From NCBI GenBank assembly GCA_002696885.1, contig NZSO01000057.1:12020-23025 (forward strand): DNA of 11,006 bases, given 5' to 3'. The notes beneath the pieces are model-generated. The model ran no database searches. It worked only from the letters and a program-made list of their open reading frames with translations, and was not told the origin of the DNA. The position numbers and the translations under genes were made by a program. Of this stretch, positions 1 to 7,494 are shown in pieces (within the stretch, counting starts at the first letter, position 1; every line of letters starts with the position of its first letter). Source of the stretch: Verrucomicrobiales bacterium (GTDB taxonomy: Bacteria > Verrucomicrobiota > Verrucomicrobiia > Verrucomicrobiales > DEV007).

Positions 1-809
1 CAAAAGGTCCCGCCTGTATTTGATAATGATTTAATCGCTTTGCCGTCGGATAGATTAAAAACTAGAGGGACACTTCTTCCTTGAGGAGCGTATAAAGTCG
101 ATGATGATGCCAAAAATGCACCTTGTAGAGTCATGTTATTATGAATTGATTTGTATTTCAAATCACCAGTCTTTTTATCTAGCGAGCATAAAAATGTATT
201 TTCCCATGGAACAAGGGAGGCTCCAAAAAAAACGCTTTCTCCATTTACTAGAACACCTGTCCTGATAGGCCACGGAGAAATTATTTTTGCATTACTCGCA
301 ATGTATCGACGTGAACCTGATGGGTTGAATTTCCATATTGTCTTACCATTTAAAATATTAACACAATATGCAAACCCATCATCTGATCCAAAAAAGCATT
401 TACCCTTATCAAGGGAAGGAGGCAGACGGACTGCGCCTGAGGTAAATGCAACCCACTTTTCTGAACCGCTATTCAAGTCTAGACAATGAACTGAATCATC
501 CACTGATGATCCATAAAAAACAGATCCTTTCGATATAGTAACATAAAAAACTGGATCAAAGTTACGCATGGATTGGAGATCTTTATTTCCGGAATAAGCA
601 TCCCACTTAGCAGGACCTGACCATGCCATCATTGGTGCGATATTAGATAATTTTTTCCATTTTAACTTTAATGGAAAAACTGGTGATTCTTTAGTCACTC
701 CTGAACGTCTATTGTCGTGGCGATAGGTTGACCAATCCTCAGCAGCAGCGATTAGATGATCGGTTGTTAAAAAACTTATAATACAAAATAATAATAAATA
801 ATTACTCAT
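1..809 (-). CDS. Exported PQQ-like beta-propeller protein, 3' end beyond window
   Basis: The leftward frame is open from an ATG at 809-807 to the window edge, giving about 269 N-terminal residues with no stop; the C-terminus is missing. It opens with a hydrophobic Sec-type signal peptide (about residues 1-22, ending in Ala-Ala-Ala before EDW). The mature start DWSTYRHDNRRSG is the kind of opening I associate with planctomycete PQQ-like propeller proteins. Blade-type motifs follow: FYGSSVDD near residue 100, CLDLNSGSEKW near 109-119, FGSDDGFAYC near 140-149 and ILNGKTIWKF near 152-161. No haem motif is visible in the part seen. The start lies 5 bp after the stop of the larger propeller gene, so the two are almost certainly cotranscribed, and no clear Shine-Dalgarno sequence precedes it. 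PQQ binding itself is not shown; many such propellers are structural or binding modules. The substrate is unknown. Confidence 0.85.
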   Translation of the reverse strand, partial: MSNYLLLFCIISFLTTDHLIAAAEDWSTYRHDNRRSGVTKESPVFPLKLKWKKLSNIAPMMAWSGPAKWDAYSGNKDLQSMRNFDPVFYVTISKGSVFYGSSVDDSVHCLDLNSGSEKWVAFTSGAVRLPPSLDKGKCFFGSDDGFAYCVNILNGKTIWKFNPSGSRRYIASNAKIISPWPIRTGVLVNGESVFFGASLVPWENTFLCSLDKKTGDLKYKSIHNNMTLQGAFLASSSTLYAPQGRSVPLVFNLSDGKAIKSLSNTGGTF

Positions 810-814
810 TAGAT

Positions 815-3517
815 CTATTTTTTGTTTAAATGAACTTTTGGAATAAAACCTAATGAAGTTTCCATCCACCCTCCACATGAGCAACCTCCACCGCCCTCAG
901 GAATCAATAGCATTCCAGAGGATGGTATAGTATTAAGCCAACAGCTTGGCCTTAATCTGGGCCAACTTGTTACAGATTCAGAGTCCTTTGACCACATTGA
1001 TATCTGTCTTGATTTACCTCGATAAATTAATGCTTCTCCTGCACCAACATAATTATGACAACCCTCGCGTTTACCCATGTTTTCTGTAACAAGGTTTCCA
1101 CTATTAATATCATGCCCATTAGGCTGTAGATACATTACACCACCCGAAATTACAGGATGTTGCATATGACCGCTATGATGATCATCTGGCCAATTAACTG
1201 ATTTAGACCATGAAGAGTTTCCAGTTTTTGGATCAAAGGTATATATATGAAATTTTGTGTTCGACGCCGTCAAAATGATCTTATTTTCAGTGGACTGAAG
1301 ATAAAAGGTTATGGTTCCATTTTCCGTGTCTATTGCTTTTTCCCAAATAATTTTACCTGTATCAGAATCTAAGCATACAAGAAATTGATCATCCCAAATT
1401 TCTTTTCCACCAATACGGCCGGTAGTTAATTGCCTTAATTTCTTATTTCTACTTTCGACAAAGTAAAGCTGTTTACCGGTACCAGATATTGTTGAATTTA
1501 TAATTAATCCACGAGAGTAAATCCACGGTTTACTGTTATCTGCTGAAGATAACCCATAACCAAATATTGAGTCACTACAAACAAGCTGAGTACCCATTTC
1601 TCCACCTTTACCGTCATACCACATCTTGCCGGACCAATAATTTTTATATGATGATTCACTTTTAACTGCAGAACCTATTAGTGATTCTCCTATCCTGCCA
1701 ATATACCCCCATTCATAATCAGATTTTTGTTCATGAATGCGAGGTATAGAGAAAACTTTTTTTCTCTCACCGTCTTCTGCATTCATCATCCATGCTGAGT
1801 TCTTTATCGCTACAAACAGAGACTCAGAATCAGCACACCAATTACCACAATCCCTAGGAATATTAACTCTTCTCAAATCAGGTGCCTCTAAGCTCCATAG
1901 AATAAAACCATTATGTGCATCCATAGCAACAAGTCGATTCATTCCTTGATGAAAAAGCCTACCGTTGGCTGAAAGAGGAGCGGGCATCCTCGGATTTCTA
2001 TCAATTCCAAAGTCAGCACCTGGTCTTCCTACCCATTGTAATGCGAAATCATGAGTGCCTTTTGCGCCTGATAAAGATTCCTTTGATGATGCAGTATTTC
2101 CTGTATCCCCATATTGATGCGTCCAATCCCCGGAATCGTCTAGTCTTGGCCGAATATATGGTGAACTGGATCCATCTAAATATACTGCAATACTTCGGCC
2201 AGGAGCGAGTATTCTTTTTATTTCATCATCGTACTTTCTATTAACAGAAATTAGAAAATTAACCATACAACTTGTTAAAGGGATATCACCGTTCAAGTCA
2301 GGAACATTAAGAACATTGACCCTTGAACCAAGTAGTCCTTTTAAATACAAGCTTTGTCTTAATCTTTGAATCTTGCTGTCGTCAGATTCGATAACAATTA
2401 TTGAGTACTCACTTTGAGAACATAGAGAGGATAATAAACCTACATCTAATGAGCCGATAACCAAACAGTACCCAGCTTTAATTGAGGAAGCACTGAGAAG
2501 AGATAATGCTTTTTGCTGGAGTTCTTTATCTTCAACAACAGGTGCAGCAGGAGAAGTGAAATTTAAATTTGTATTAAACTCGTATGTGTCACTTCCCTTC
2601 CCAAACGGATTTGATATCTTGTAGTAATATATTGAGTCTGATTCAATATTATTTAGTTCAACTTCATATAATTCATCTTTAGAATTGATTTCAATATCAT
2701 TATCAAGTTCCCGGCTTTTCCCATAAAATAATTTCATTTTGCCTTGTGATTCTGACCCCCAACTAATCTTAACTTTATTTTTGGATAAATATTTTAAGGA
2801 TGGAGGCACCTTGAATTCGAATGGAGTTAACCCTTTTGAGCTTGCTATAGCTTCAATATTCTTTTCCTCAAGGAACGAATTATAAATTCTTAGCATTGAT
2901 AATGAACCTGACATTGGGTATGATTCATCGTCATCTTTATAAATTCCCATTGCATAAAAACCCCTTTCTGGGTACGCAATATCACCGCTTGCAATATTTT
3001 GACCGGTTAGTTTTCCATTTACAAAAATTCTAACATTATTACCATCATATGTACCAGTAACATGATACTTTTTTCCAGGTTGAAAGTTTGTTTTGGAAGT
3101 TGCCTGAATTATTGATTTACCCGTTGAGATCCAGAATAAAAAAGATTGCTCATTATAACCAAGCAACCACCCCCTCTCATATGATCCATTATCCTGTGCG
3201 TATGATGCTATAGAGCCCCATTTTTGTCCTTGGTTCAGTGTTACGACCGCTTCGACTGTTATGAATTTAGTAGGTAGTTTATTTTTATCTATTTCATTAA
3301 TAATGAGTCCACTTTTTCCATCAAGCCTTAGATTTGATTCGTTATTAAATTTTAAATCAATTTCAGATGTGACGCTAAGATTTGAGACTTTTTCTTTGAG
3401 GAGTTTTCCTTGCCATTGATCTTCTTTAAAATTCCAATCGTGAACTAATTCTGAGCGCAGAATTGAGTTCGCTATAAGGAATAGCAATGTGAGAATATGA
3501 ATTGTTAAAATTTTCAC
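815..3517 (-). CDS. Exported LamG / FN3-like / methyltransferase-like / PQQ beta-propeller protein
   Basis: A 900-residue protein. The GTG start is well fixed: the codon just upstream (3520-3518) is an in-frame TAA, and a signal peptide begins right after Met-Lys (hydrophobic to about residue 20). Domains, from motifs: a LamG/concanavalin-like sandwich at about 60-220 (FITVEAVVTL, YHVTGTYDGNNVRIFVNGKL, MLRIYNSFL); an FN3-like segment at about 240-318 ending in DSIYYYKISNPFG; a Rossmann/SAM-methyltransferase-like segment at about 333-450 (VIGSLDVGLL at 353-362, acidic E377 ending the next strand, RILAPG); and a PQQ-like propeller from about 465 (WTHQYGDTGNTASS) to the end. The methyltransferase-like glycine loop is degenerate. 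The tail is cysteine-rich (C820, C859, C879, C881). There is no Cys-Cys pair like the vicinal disulfide of quinoprotein alcohol dehydrogenases, so enzymatic PQQ use is doubtful. Probable role: extracytoplasmic glycan binding or scaffolding; this is inference. It is first gene of the leftward pair. Confidence 0.85.
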   Translation of the reverse strand: MKILTIHILTLLFLIANSILRSELVHDWNFKEDQWQGKLLKEKVSNLSVTSEIDLKFNNESNLRLDGKSGLIINEIDKNKLPTKFITVEAVVTLNQGQKWGSIASYAQDNGSYERGWLLGYNEQSFLFWISTGKSIIQATSKTNFQPGKKYHVTGTYDGNNVRIFVNGKLTGQNIASGDIAYPERGFYAMGIYKDDDESYPMSGSLSMLRIYNSFLEEKNIEAIASSKGLTPFEFKVPPSLKYLSKNKVKISWGSESQGKMKLFYGKSRELDNDIEINSKDELYEVELNNIESDSIYYYKISNPFGKGSDTYEFNTNLNFTSPAAPVVEDKELQQKALSLLSASSIKAGYCLVIGSLDVGLLSSLCSQSEYSIIVIESDDSKIQRLRQSLYLKGLLGSRVNVLNVPDLNGDIPLTSCMVNFLISVNRKYDDEIKRILAPGRSIAVYLDGSSSPYIRPRLDDSGDWTHQYGDTGNTASSKESLSGAKGTHDFALQWVGRPGADFGIDRNPRMPAPLSANGRLFHQGMNRLVAMDAHNGFILWSLEAPDLRRVNIPRDCGNWCADSESLFVAIKNSAWMMNAEDGERKKVFSIPRIHEQKSDYEWGYIGRIGESLIGSAVKSESSYKNYWSGKMWYDGKGGEMGTQLVCSDSIFGYGLSSADNSKPWIYSRGLIINSTISGTGKQLYFVESRNKKLRQLTTGRIGGKEIWDDQFLVCLDSDTGKIIWEKAIDTENGTITFYLQSTENKIILTASNTKFHIYTFDPKTGNSSWSKSVNWPDDHHSGHMQHPVISGGVMYLQPNGHDINSGNLVTENMGKREGCHNYVGAGEALIYRGKSRQISMWSKDSESVTSWPRLRPSCWLNTIPSSGMLLIPEGGGGCSCGGWMETSLGFIPKVHLNKK

Positions 3518-3694
3518 TTATATAGATAATAAAACCACATTTAATAGGGGCTATTCAATTCTAAGTTCTAAAGATATGATATATATTGAACATCTTTGAT
3601 AAATTTTAATAATTTTTACCTTAATTTTTATGTAGATTATCTTGCATGAATAGGTCTCAGCCTTTTCATTAGTTAAATCGAACAAGAATCTTTG
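3518..3694. promoter_or_regulatory. Divergent intergenic region with the presumed promoters of both gene pairs
   Basis: This is the only sizeable non-coding stretch in the window (about 177 bp). It separates the leftward propeller pair from the rightward PSD1/DUF1501 pair, so promoters for both directions should lie here. It is very AT-rich. A TTGATA hexamer (3596-3601) could be a rightward -35 element, and a TTGAAT hexamer on the minus strand (3558-3553) could be a leftward one. Neither has a convincing -10 box at ideal spacing, so no exact promoter is called. No tRNA-like or riboswitch-like structure was recognised. Confidence 0.5.
3571..3596. repeat. Imperfect 26-bp inverted repeat, possible operator
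   Basis: The outer arms AAGAT (3571-3575) and ATCTT (3592-3596) are perfectly complementary. The whole 26-bp element is a gapless imperfect palindrome with 9 of 13 pairs matching. It sits in the divergent promoter region between the two gene pairs, where a shared regulator could act on both. The very high AT content makes a chance match quite possible. Confidence 0.22.
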
Positions 3695-6046
3695 ATGAGA
3701 ATTAGGGGCTTAATTTATATCTCATTTATTTTATTTTATGCATTAAACCCATTTGCAGTATCAAATGATTCAAATGGTGAAGATTCAAATATCATTTTTT
3801 TTGAAAAACAAATTAGACCAATCTTGGTCACAAAATGTTTCAGCTGCCATTCTGAGGAAGCTAAAAATAATGGTAAGCTCAAAGCTGGGCTTTTATTGGA
3901 TTCAGCTGAATCAATAATCAAAGGTGGAGACTCGGGCAGAGTGATTAGTCCTGGAAAGCCTGAGGAGAGTAAAATCTATGAGGCCGTTTTATATAAAAAC
4001 GAAGATATGGCAATGCCTCCAAAAGGAAAGCTTTCGGACAAGCAAATAAGCGATTTTAGAAAATGGATTTTAAATGGTGCTCATTGGCCTGGTAAAGATA
4101 TGACTTCTCTTATTGCCAATCATAAAGATGAAGAACCTTATGATTGGGAAAAATTTAGAAATGAACATTGGGCGTTTAAAAAAATTTCTGAACCTATTGT
4201 ACCAAAGGTGCCAGAACTAGATCATGCAGCTAATCCAATTGACAATTTTATTATTAATAAACTCCATAAAAATGGAATCAGCCCTAACAAGAGAGCCCCT
4301 AAAAATATTTTGATACGTCGAGCATATCTTTCACTAATCGGCATCCCTCCTACACCAAAACAGGTTGATGATTTTATAAATGATAATGATCCAAATGCTT
4401 TTTCAAAAGTTATAGATAAACTTTTGGATTCAAAACACTATGGAGAAAAATGGGCAAGGCATTGGTTAGATGTTGCAAGGTATAGTGACGGTCATGGTGG
4501 ATTTGGTGATAATAAGGCACTCCCTAATGCATGGCGTTACAGGGATTGGGTAATCGAAGCATTTAATAATGACCTTCCATACGATAAGTTTGTTTTGCAG
4601 CAAATTGCAGGAGATCTCGATAAGGAAAATTCAGTTCCTATACCGACAGGATTTTTTGTTGTTGGTCCAACTTACACCTCAGACGGTGGTGATCCAGAAG
4701 CAAAAGCACAAGCTTTGGCAGAAACTTTATCAGACCGTGTAGATACTTTTTCTAGAGCTTTTCTTGGATTAACGGCAGCCTGTTCAAGATGTCATGATCA
4801 CAAGTTTGATCCTATTACAACAAAAGATTATTACGCTTTGGCAGGAATTTTTAAAAACACCAAAAACATTGATATCAAAGTTGGAGATAAGAGTGTTATT
4901 GATTCACATAACTCTTGGCAAAAAGCTGTTAATGATACAACCAAGAATCTAAACTCATTTTTAGACAATAAGGCTAAAGAATTAAAGGTTAACAAAAAAG
5001 ATGTCGAAAAGTCACTCGACGATGAATCTAAAAAACATGTTTCGCAAATTAGGCAAGAATTGGAACTATTGAAGAAAAGCGAGCCAAAGAAACCAGGGAA
5101 TGCTCATGTTTTGGCTGATAGCGGTAACGCTGATATGCATGTTGCTTTACGAGGTGATTTAAGAAAAAAAGGTGAACTTGCTCCCCGAAGTTTTATTGAA
5201 ATTATCGAAGGTAAATCTAGACCAAAATATTCAATTGGATCAGGAAGATTAGAGTTGGCAAAATCAGTAATTGCAAAGAATAATCCTTTAACTAGTAGGG
5301 TTATTGTCAATCGGTTGTGGGGATGGCATTTTGGAAATGGAATCGTTAGAACCCCAAGTAACTTTGGTGTCATTGGTGATAAACCAACTCATCCTATTCT
5401 ACTAGACTGGCTAGCTTTTAATTTTGTTCAGAATGGATGGTCGATCAAAAATTTCCATAAATTAATTATGTTGTCCTCAACATGGCAAATGAGCAGTGAT
5501 TATCATAAAAAAAAGTTCGATGTTGATGGAGACAACAAACTCTTGTGGAGATATCAGCCTAAAAAGCTAGAAGTCGAAGTTTGGAGAGACTCATTACTTT
5601 TTGTGACTGATGAATTAGACCAAAGTATTGGAGGTGCTCCTGAAGGTGAAATTATGACGAGTCTTAGGAGAACGCTTTATGCGACTATTAGTAGAACCGG
5701 CGATAAATTTAAATCAGATAATTTTCTCCGGTTGTTTGATTTTCCTGCGGCAGCTTCAACTACACCCAAGCGTGCTAGTAGCACGGTCCCTCAACAATAT
5801 TTGTTCATGATGAATAGTAGCTTTATGAACGAAAGAGCAAAAACTCTAGGTAAACACCTTTCGGAAAAAAGTAGTAGCAGAGTTAAAACTATTGAAAATG
5901 TTTACAAGAAATTGTACTCCAGATTGCCCGAGCAAAGTGAAATTGAAATCGCTAATGCATGGCTTGGAGAGAAACCTGATATGAAAACATGGAGTTTATA
6001 TGCTCAGGCACTTCTCAGCGCACATGAAATGATTCAAATTAGATAA
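3695..6046 (+). CDS. PSCyt1-DUF1549-DUF1553 (PSD1-type) cytochrome protein
   Basis: A 783-residue protein from ATG 3695; the TTG at 3692 would add one residue (positions here count from TTG). A Sec signal peptide covers about residues 1-24. A PSCyt1 domain follows (about 36-132) with haem motif CFSCH (C49, C52, H53) and a likely distal ligand Met in MAMPP (M108). DUF1549 spans about 180-390, with LIRRAYLSLIGIPPTP, HWLDVARYSD and a second haem-type motif CSRCHDHKFDPI (C364, C367, H368). A charged, helix-prone linker (about 407-470) precedes DUF1553 (about 513-770), with SRVIVNRLWGWHFGNGIV, LLDWLAFNFVQNGWSIK, RYQPKKLEVEVWRDSLL and VPQQYLFMMNS. Length is normal for the family. The biochemical function is not established; extracytoplasmic electron transfer or redox-linked substrate processing is inferred. 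The gene is followed 8 bp later by DUF1501, the usual partner. No clear Shine-Dalgarno sequence is seen. Confidence 0.93.
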   Translation: MRIRGLIYISFILFYALNPFAVSNDSNGEDSNIIFFEKQIRPILVTKCFSCHSEEAKNNGKLKAGLLLDSAESIIKGGDSGRVISPGKPEESKIYEAVLYKNEDMAMPPKGKLSDKQISDFRKWILNGAHWPGKDMTSLIANHKDEEPYDWEKFRNEHWAFKKISEPIVPKVPELDHAANPIDNFIINKLHKNGISPNKRAPKNILIRRAYLSLIGIPPTPKQVDDFINDNDPNAFSKVIDKLLDSKHYGEKWARHWLDVARYSDGHGGFGDNKALPNAWRYRDWVIEAFNNDLPYDKFVLQQIAGDLDKENSVPIPTGFFVVGPTYTSDGGDPEAKAQALAETLSDRVDTFSRAFLGLTAACSRCHDHKFDPITTKDYYALAGIFKNTKNIDIKVGDKSVIDSHNSWQKAVNDTTKNLNSFLDNKAKELKVNKKDVEKSLDDESKKHVSQIRQELELLKKSEPKKPGNAHVLADSGNADMHVALRGDLRKKGELAPRSFIEIIEGKSRPKYSIGSGRLELAKSVIAKNNPLTSRVIVNRLWGWHFGNGIVRTPSNFGVIGDKPTHPILLDWLAFNFVQNGWSIKNFHKLIMLSSTWQMSSDYHKKKFDVDGDNKLLWRYQPKKLEVEVWRDSLLFVTDELDQSIGGAPEGEIMTSLRRTLYATISRTGDKFKSDNFLRLFDFPAAASTTPKRASSTVPQQYLFMMNSSFMNERAKTLGKHLSEKSSSRVKTIENVYKKLYSRLPEQSEIEIANAWLGEKPDMKTWSLYAQALLSAHEMIQIR

Positions 6047-6054
6047 TATTTTAG

Positions 6055-7494
6055 ATGAAATTCCTAGAACACGAAATTGCATATCGAAAAGCAACATTAA
6101 ATCATTTAAGCCGACGCGAAGCCCTAATGAAAATGGGCAGTGGTTTTGGTACTTTAGGCTTGGCTTCATTGATTGGAAACTCGAACGCTTCTCAAAGCTC
6201 AACTTCACCATTGGCTCCAAAAAAACCTCATTTTGAACCGAGAGCAAAAAGGATAATTCAGTTGTTCATGCCCGGAGGACCATCACAAGTCGACACATTC
6301 GATTATAAACCAATGATTGCCAAGCATGCTGGGGAAAGGCCTGAAAGTGTAAACCGAAAGACTTTAAGAAATACAAAAATGGGGTTAATGCCTTCTCCAT
6401 TTGGTTTTAATCAATATGGTCAAAGCGGCAAATGGGTTAGTGATATATTTCCTCATGTTGCTGAATGTGTAGATGACATCTGTTTTGTTCATTCAATGCA
6501 TACTGACATACCTGAACATGCAGGCGGAATTCTTATGACAAATCTTGGTGCACTGCAACCTAATAGACCAAGTATGGGCTCATGGCTTCTTTATGGGCTA
6601 GGTGCTGAGACTCAAAATCTCCCCGGATTTGTAGCAATGTCCCCTAGAGCGCAGCCCAGAGGTAAATTGGCTAACTGGGGTAATTCTTTTCTGCCCGGCG
6701 CCTATGCTGGATCATACGTCAATATTAACAGCATGAAACCTGACGCAGTAATTAATGATCTTAAAAACCCTTCACTAGATAAATCGATTCAAAGAAAACA
6801 GGCCGATCTACTTGCTCAATTGAATAAATTACAACTTGAAAGGGTTAAAAAGGATCAATCGCTTGAATCAAGTATTCAAGCAATGGAAATGGCATTTAGA
6901 ATGCAGTTTTCAGTTCCGGATGTATTCGATATCGACAAAGAGAGTGAAGCAACAAAGAAGCTCTATGGAGATAGTGAATTTGCTAAAGGTTGCTTGATAG
7001 CGAGAAGGTTAGTTGAACAGGGTGTAAGGGTTGTACAACTTAACCATTCCATAGATGGTTATGATATAGCATGGGATACTGGTCATGGTGATATTAAAGG
7101 TGGACATAGTCGTTTAGCACATGCTTGTGACCAAGGAATAGCCGCTCTTCTAAAAGATCTTAAAGGCAGAGGACTTCTTGAAGATACACTTGTTGTATGG
7201 GGTGGTGAATTTGGAAGAGCTCCAACATCCGAAGGCGCTAAAGGAAGAGACCATGATCATTATGGATACACAATATGGATGGCTGGCGGAGGTGTGAAAT
7301 CTGGCTTTAGCTATGGATCTACTGATGAGTTTGGCCTAACAGCTGTTCATAACCGCATGCATGTGCATGATTTGCACGCAACAATACTTCATCTGATGGG
7401 TTTAGATCACGAGAAATTAACTTACAGATACTCAGGTCGTGATTATAGGCTAACAGATGTACACGGTCGAGTCGTGCATGAACTATTTGCTTAG
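6055..7494 (+). CDS. DUF1501 protein (alkaline-phosphatase/sulfatase-like superfamily), Tat leader
   Basis: A 479-residue protein whose ATG lies 8 bp after the PSD1-type gene, forming a two-gene unit. The N-terminus carries a Tat-type signal: SRREAL with R20-R21, then a weakly hydrophobic stretch to about residue 46. The DUF1501 hallmarks are all present: FMPGGPSQVDTFDYKP (71-86), RPSMGSWLLYGLG (171-183), GHGDIKGGHSR (343-353), VVWGGEFGRAP (380-390), GRDHDHYG (397-404) and MHVHDLHATILHLMGLDH (435-452), ending in YRLTDVHGRVV. The family belongs to the alkaline-phosphatase-like superfamily, so D80, S173, E385, H400 and H402 are plausible metal or active-site residues; this is inference. There is no C/S-x-P-x-R formylglycine sulfatase motif, so it should not be called a sulfatase. 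Tat export implies folding, perhaps with metal bound, before secretion. The stop codon overlaps that of the converging DUF1552 gene. Substrate unknown. Confidence 0.94.
   Translation: MKFLEHEIAYRKATLNHLSRREALMKMGSGFGTLGLASLIGNSNASQSSTSPLAPKKPHFEPRAKRIIQLFMPGGPSQVDTFDYKPMIAKHAGERPESVNRKTLRNTKMGLMPSPFGFNQYGQSGKWVSDIFPHVAECVDDICFVHSMHTDIPEHAGGILMTNLGALQPNRPSMGSWLLYGLGAETQNLPGFVAMSPRAQPRGKLANWGNSFLPGAYAGSYVNINSMKPDAVINDLKNPSLDKSIQRKQADLLAQLNKLQLERVKKDQSLESSIQAMEMAFRMQFSVPDVFDIDKESEATKKLYGDSEFAKGCLIARRLVEQGVRVVQLNHSIDGYDIAWDTGHGDIKGGHSRLAHACDQGIAALLKDLKGRGLLEDTLVVWGGEFGRAPTSEGAKGRDHDHYGYTIWMAGGGVKSGFSYGSTDEFGLTAVHNRMHVHDLHATILHLMGLDHEKLTYRYSGRDYRLTDVHGRVVHELFA

Noticed and set aside
151..489. Plus-strand open frame of 112 codons near the left edge
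   Set aside because: It lies fully antisense to the truncated propeller gene, whose frame carries clear PQQ-blade motifs. Its own product resembles no protein family I know and has no plausible start context.
815..3517. Calling the large propeller protein a PQQ-dependent dehydrogenase
   Set aside because: There is no vicinal Cys-Cys pair and no haem-c domain, and the LamG and methyltransferase-like modules are not found in classical quinoprotein dehydrogenases.
3795..3802. Run of eight T in the PSD1-type gene as a possible slippage or frameshift site
   Set aside because: The frame continues intact into the CFSCH haem motif and on to the end of DUF1553, so there is no sign of a frameshift or programmed slippage.
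5104..5373. Minus-strand open frame of 89 codons
   Set aside because: It is antisense to the conserved linker and DUF1553 part of the PSD1-type gene, with no family resemblance of its own.
6055..7494. Calling the DUF1501 protein a sulfatase
   Set aside because: The C/S-x-P-x-R formylglycine motif of type I sulfatases is absent. Only superfamily-level similarity to alkaline-phosphatase-like enzymes can be claimed.
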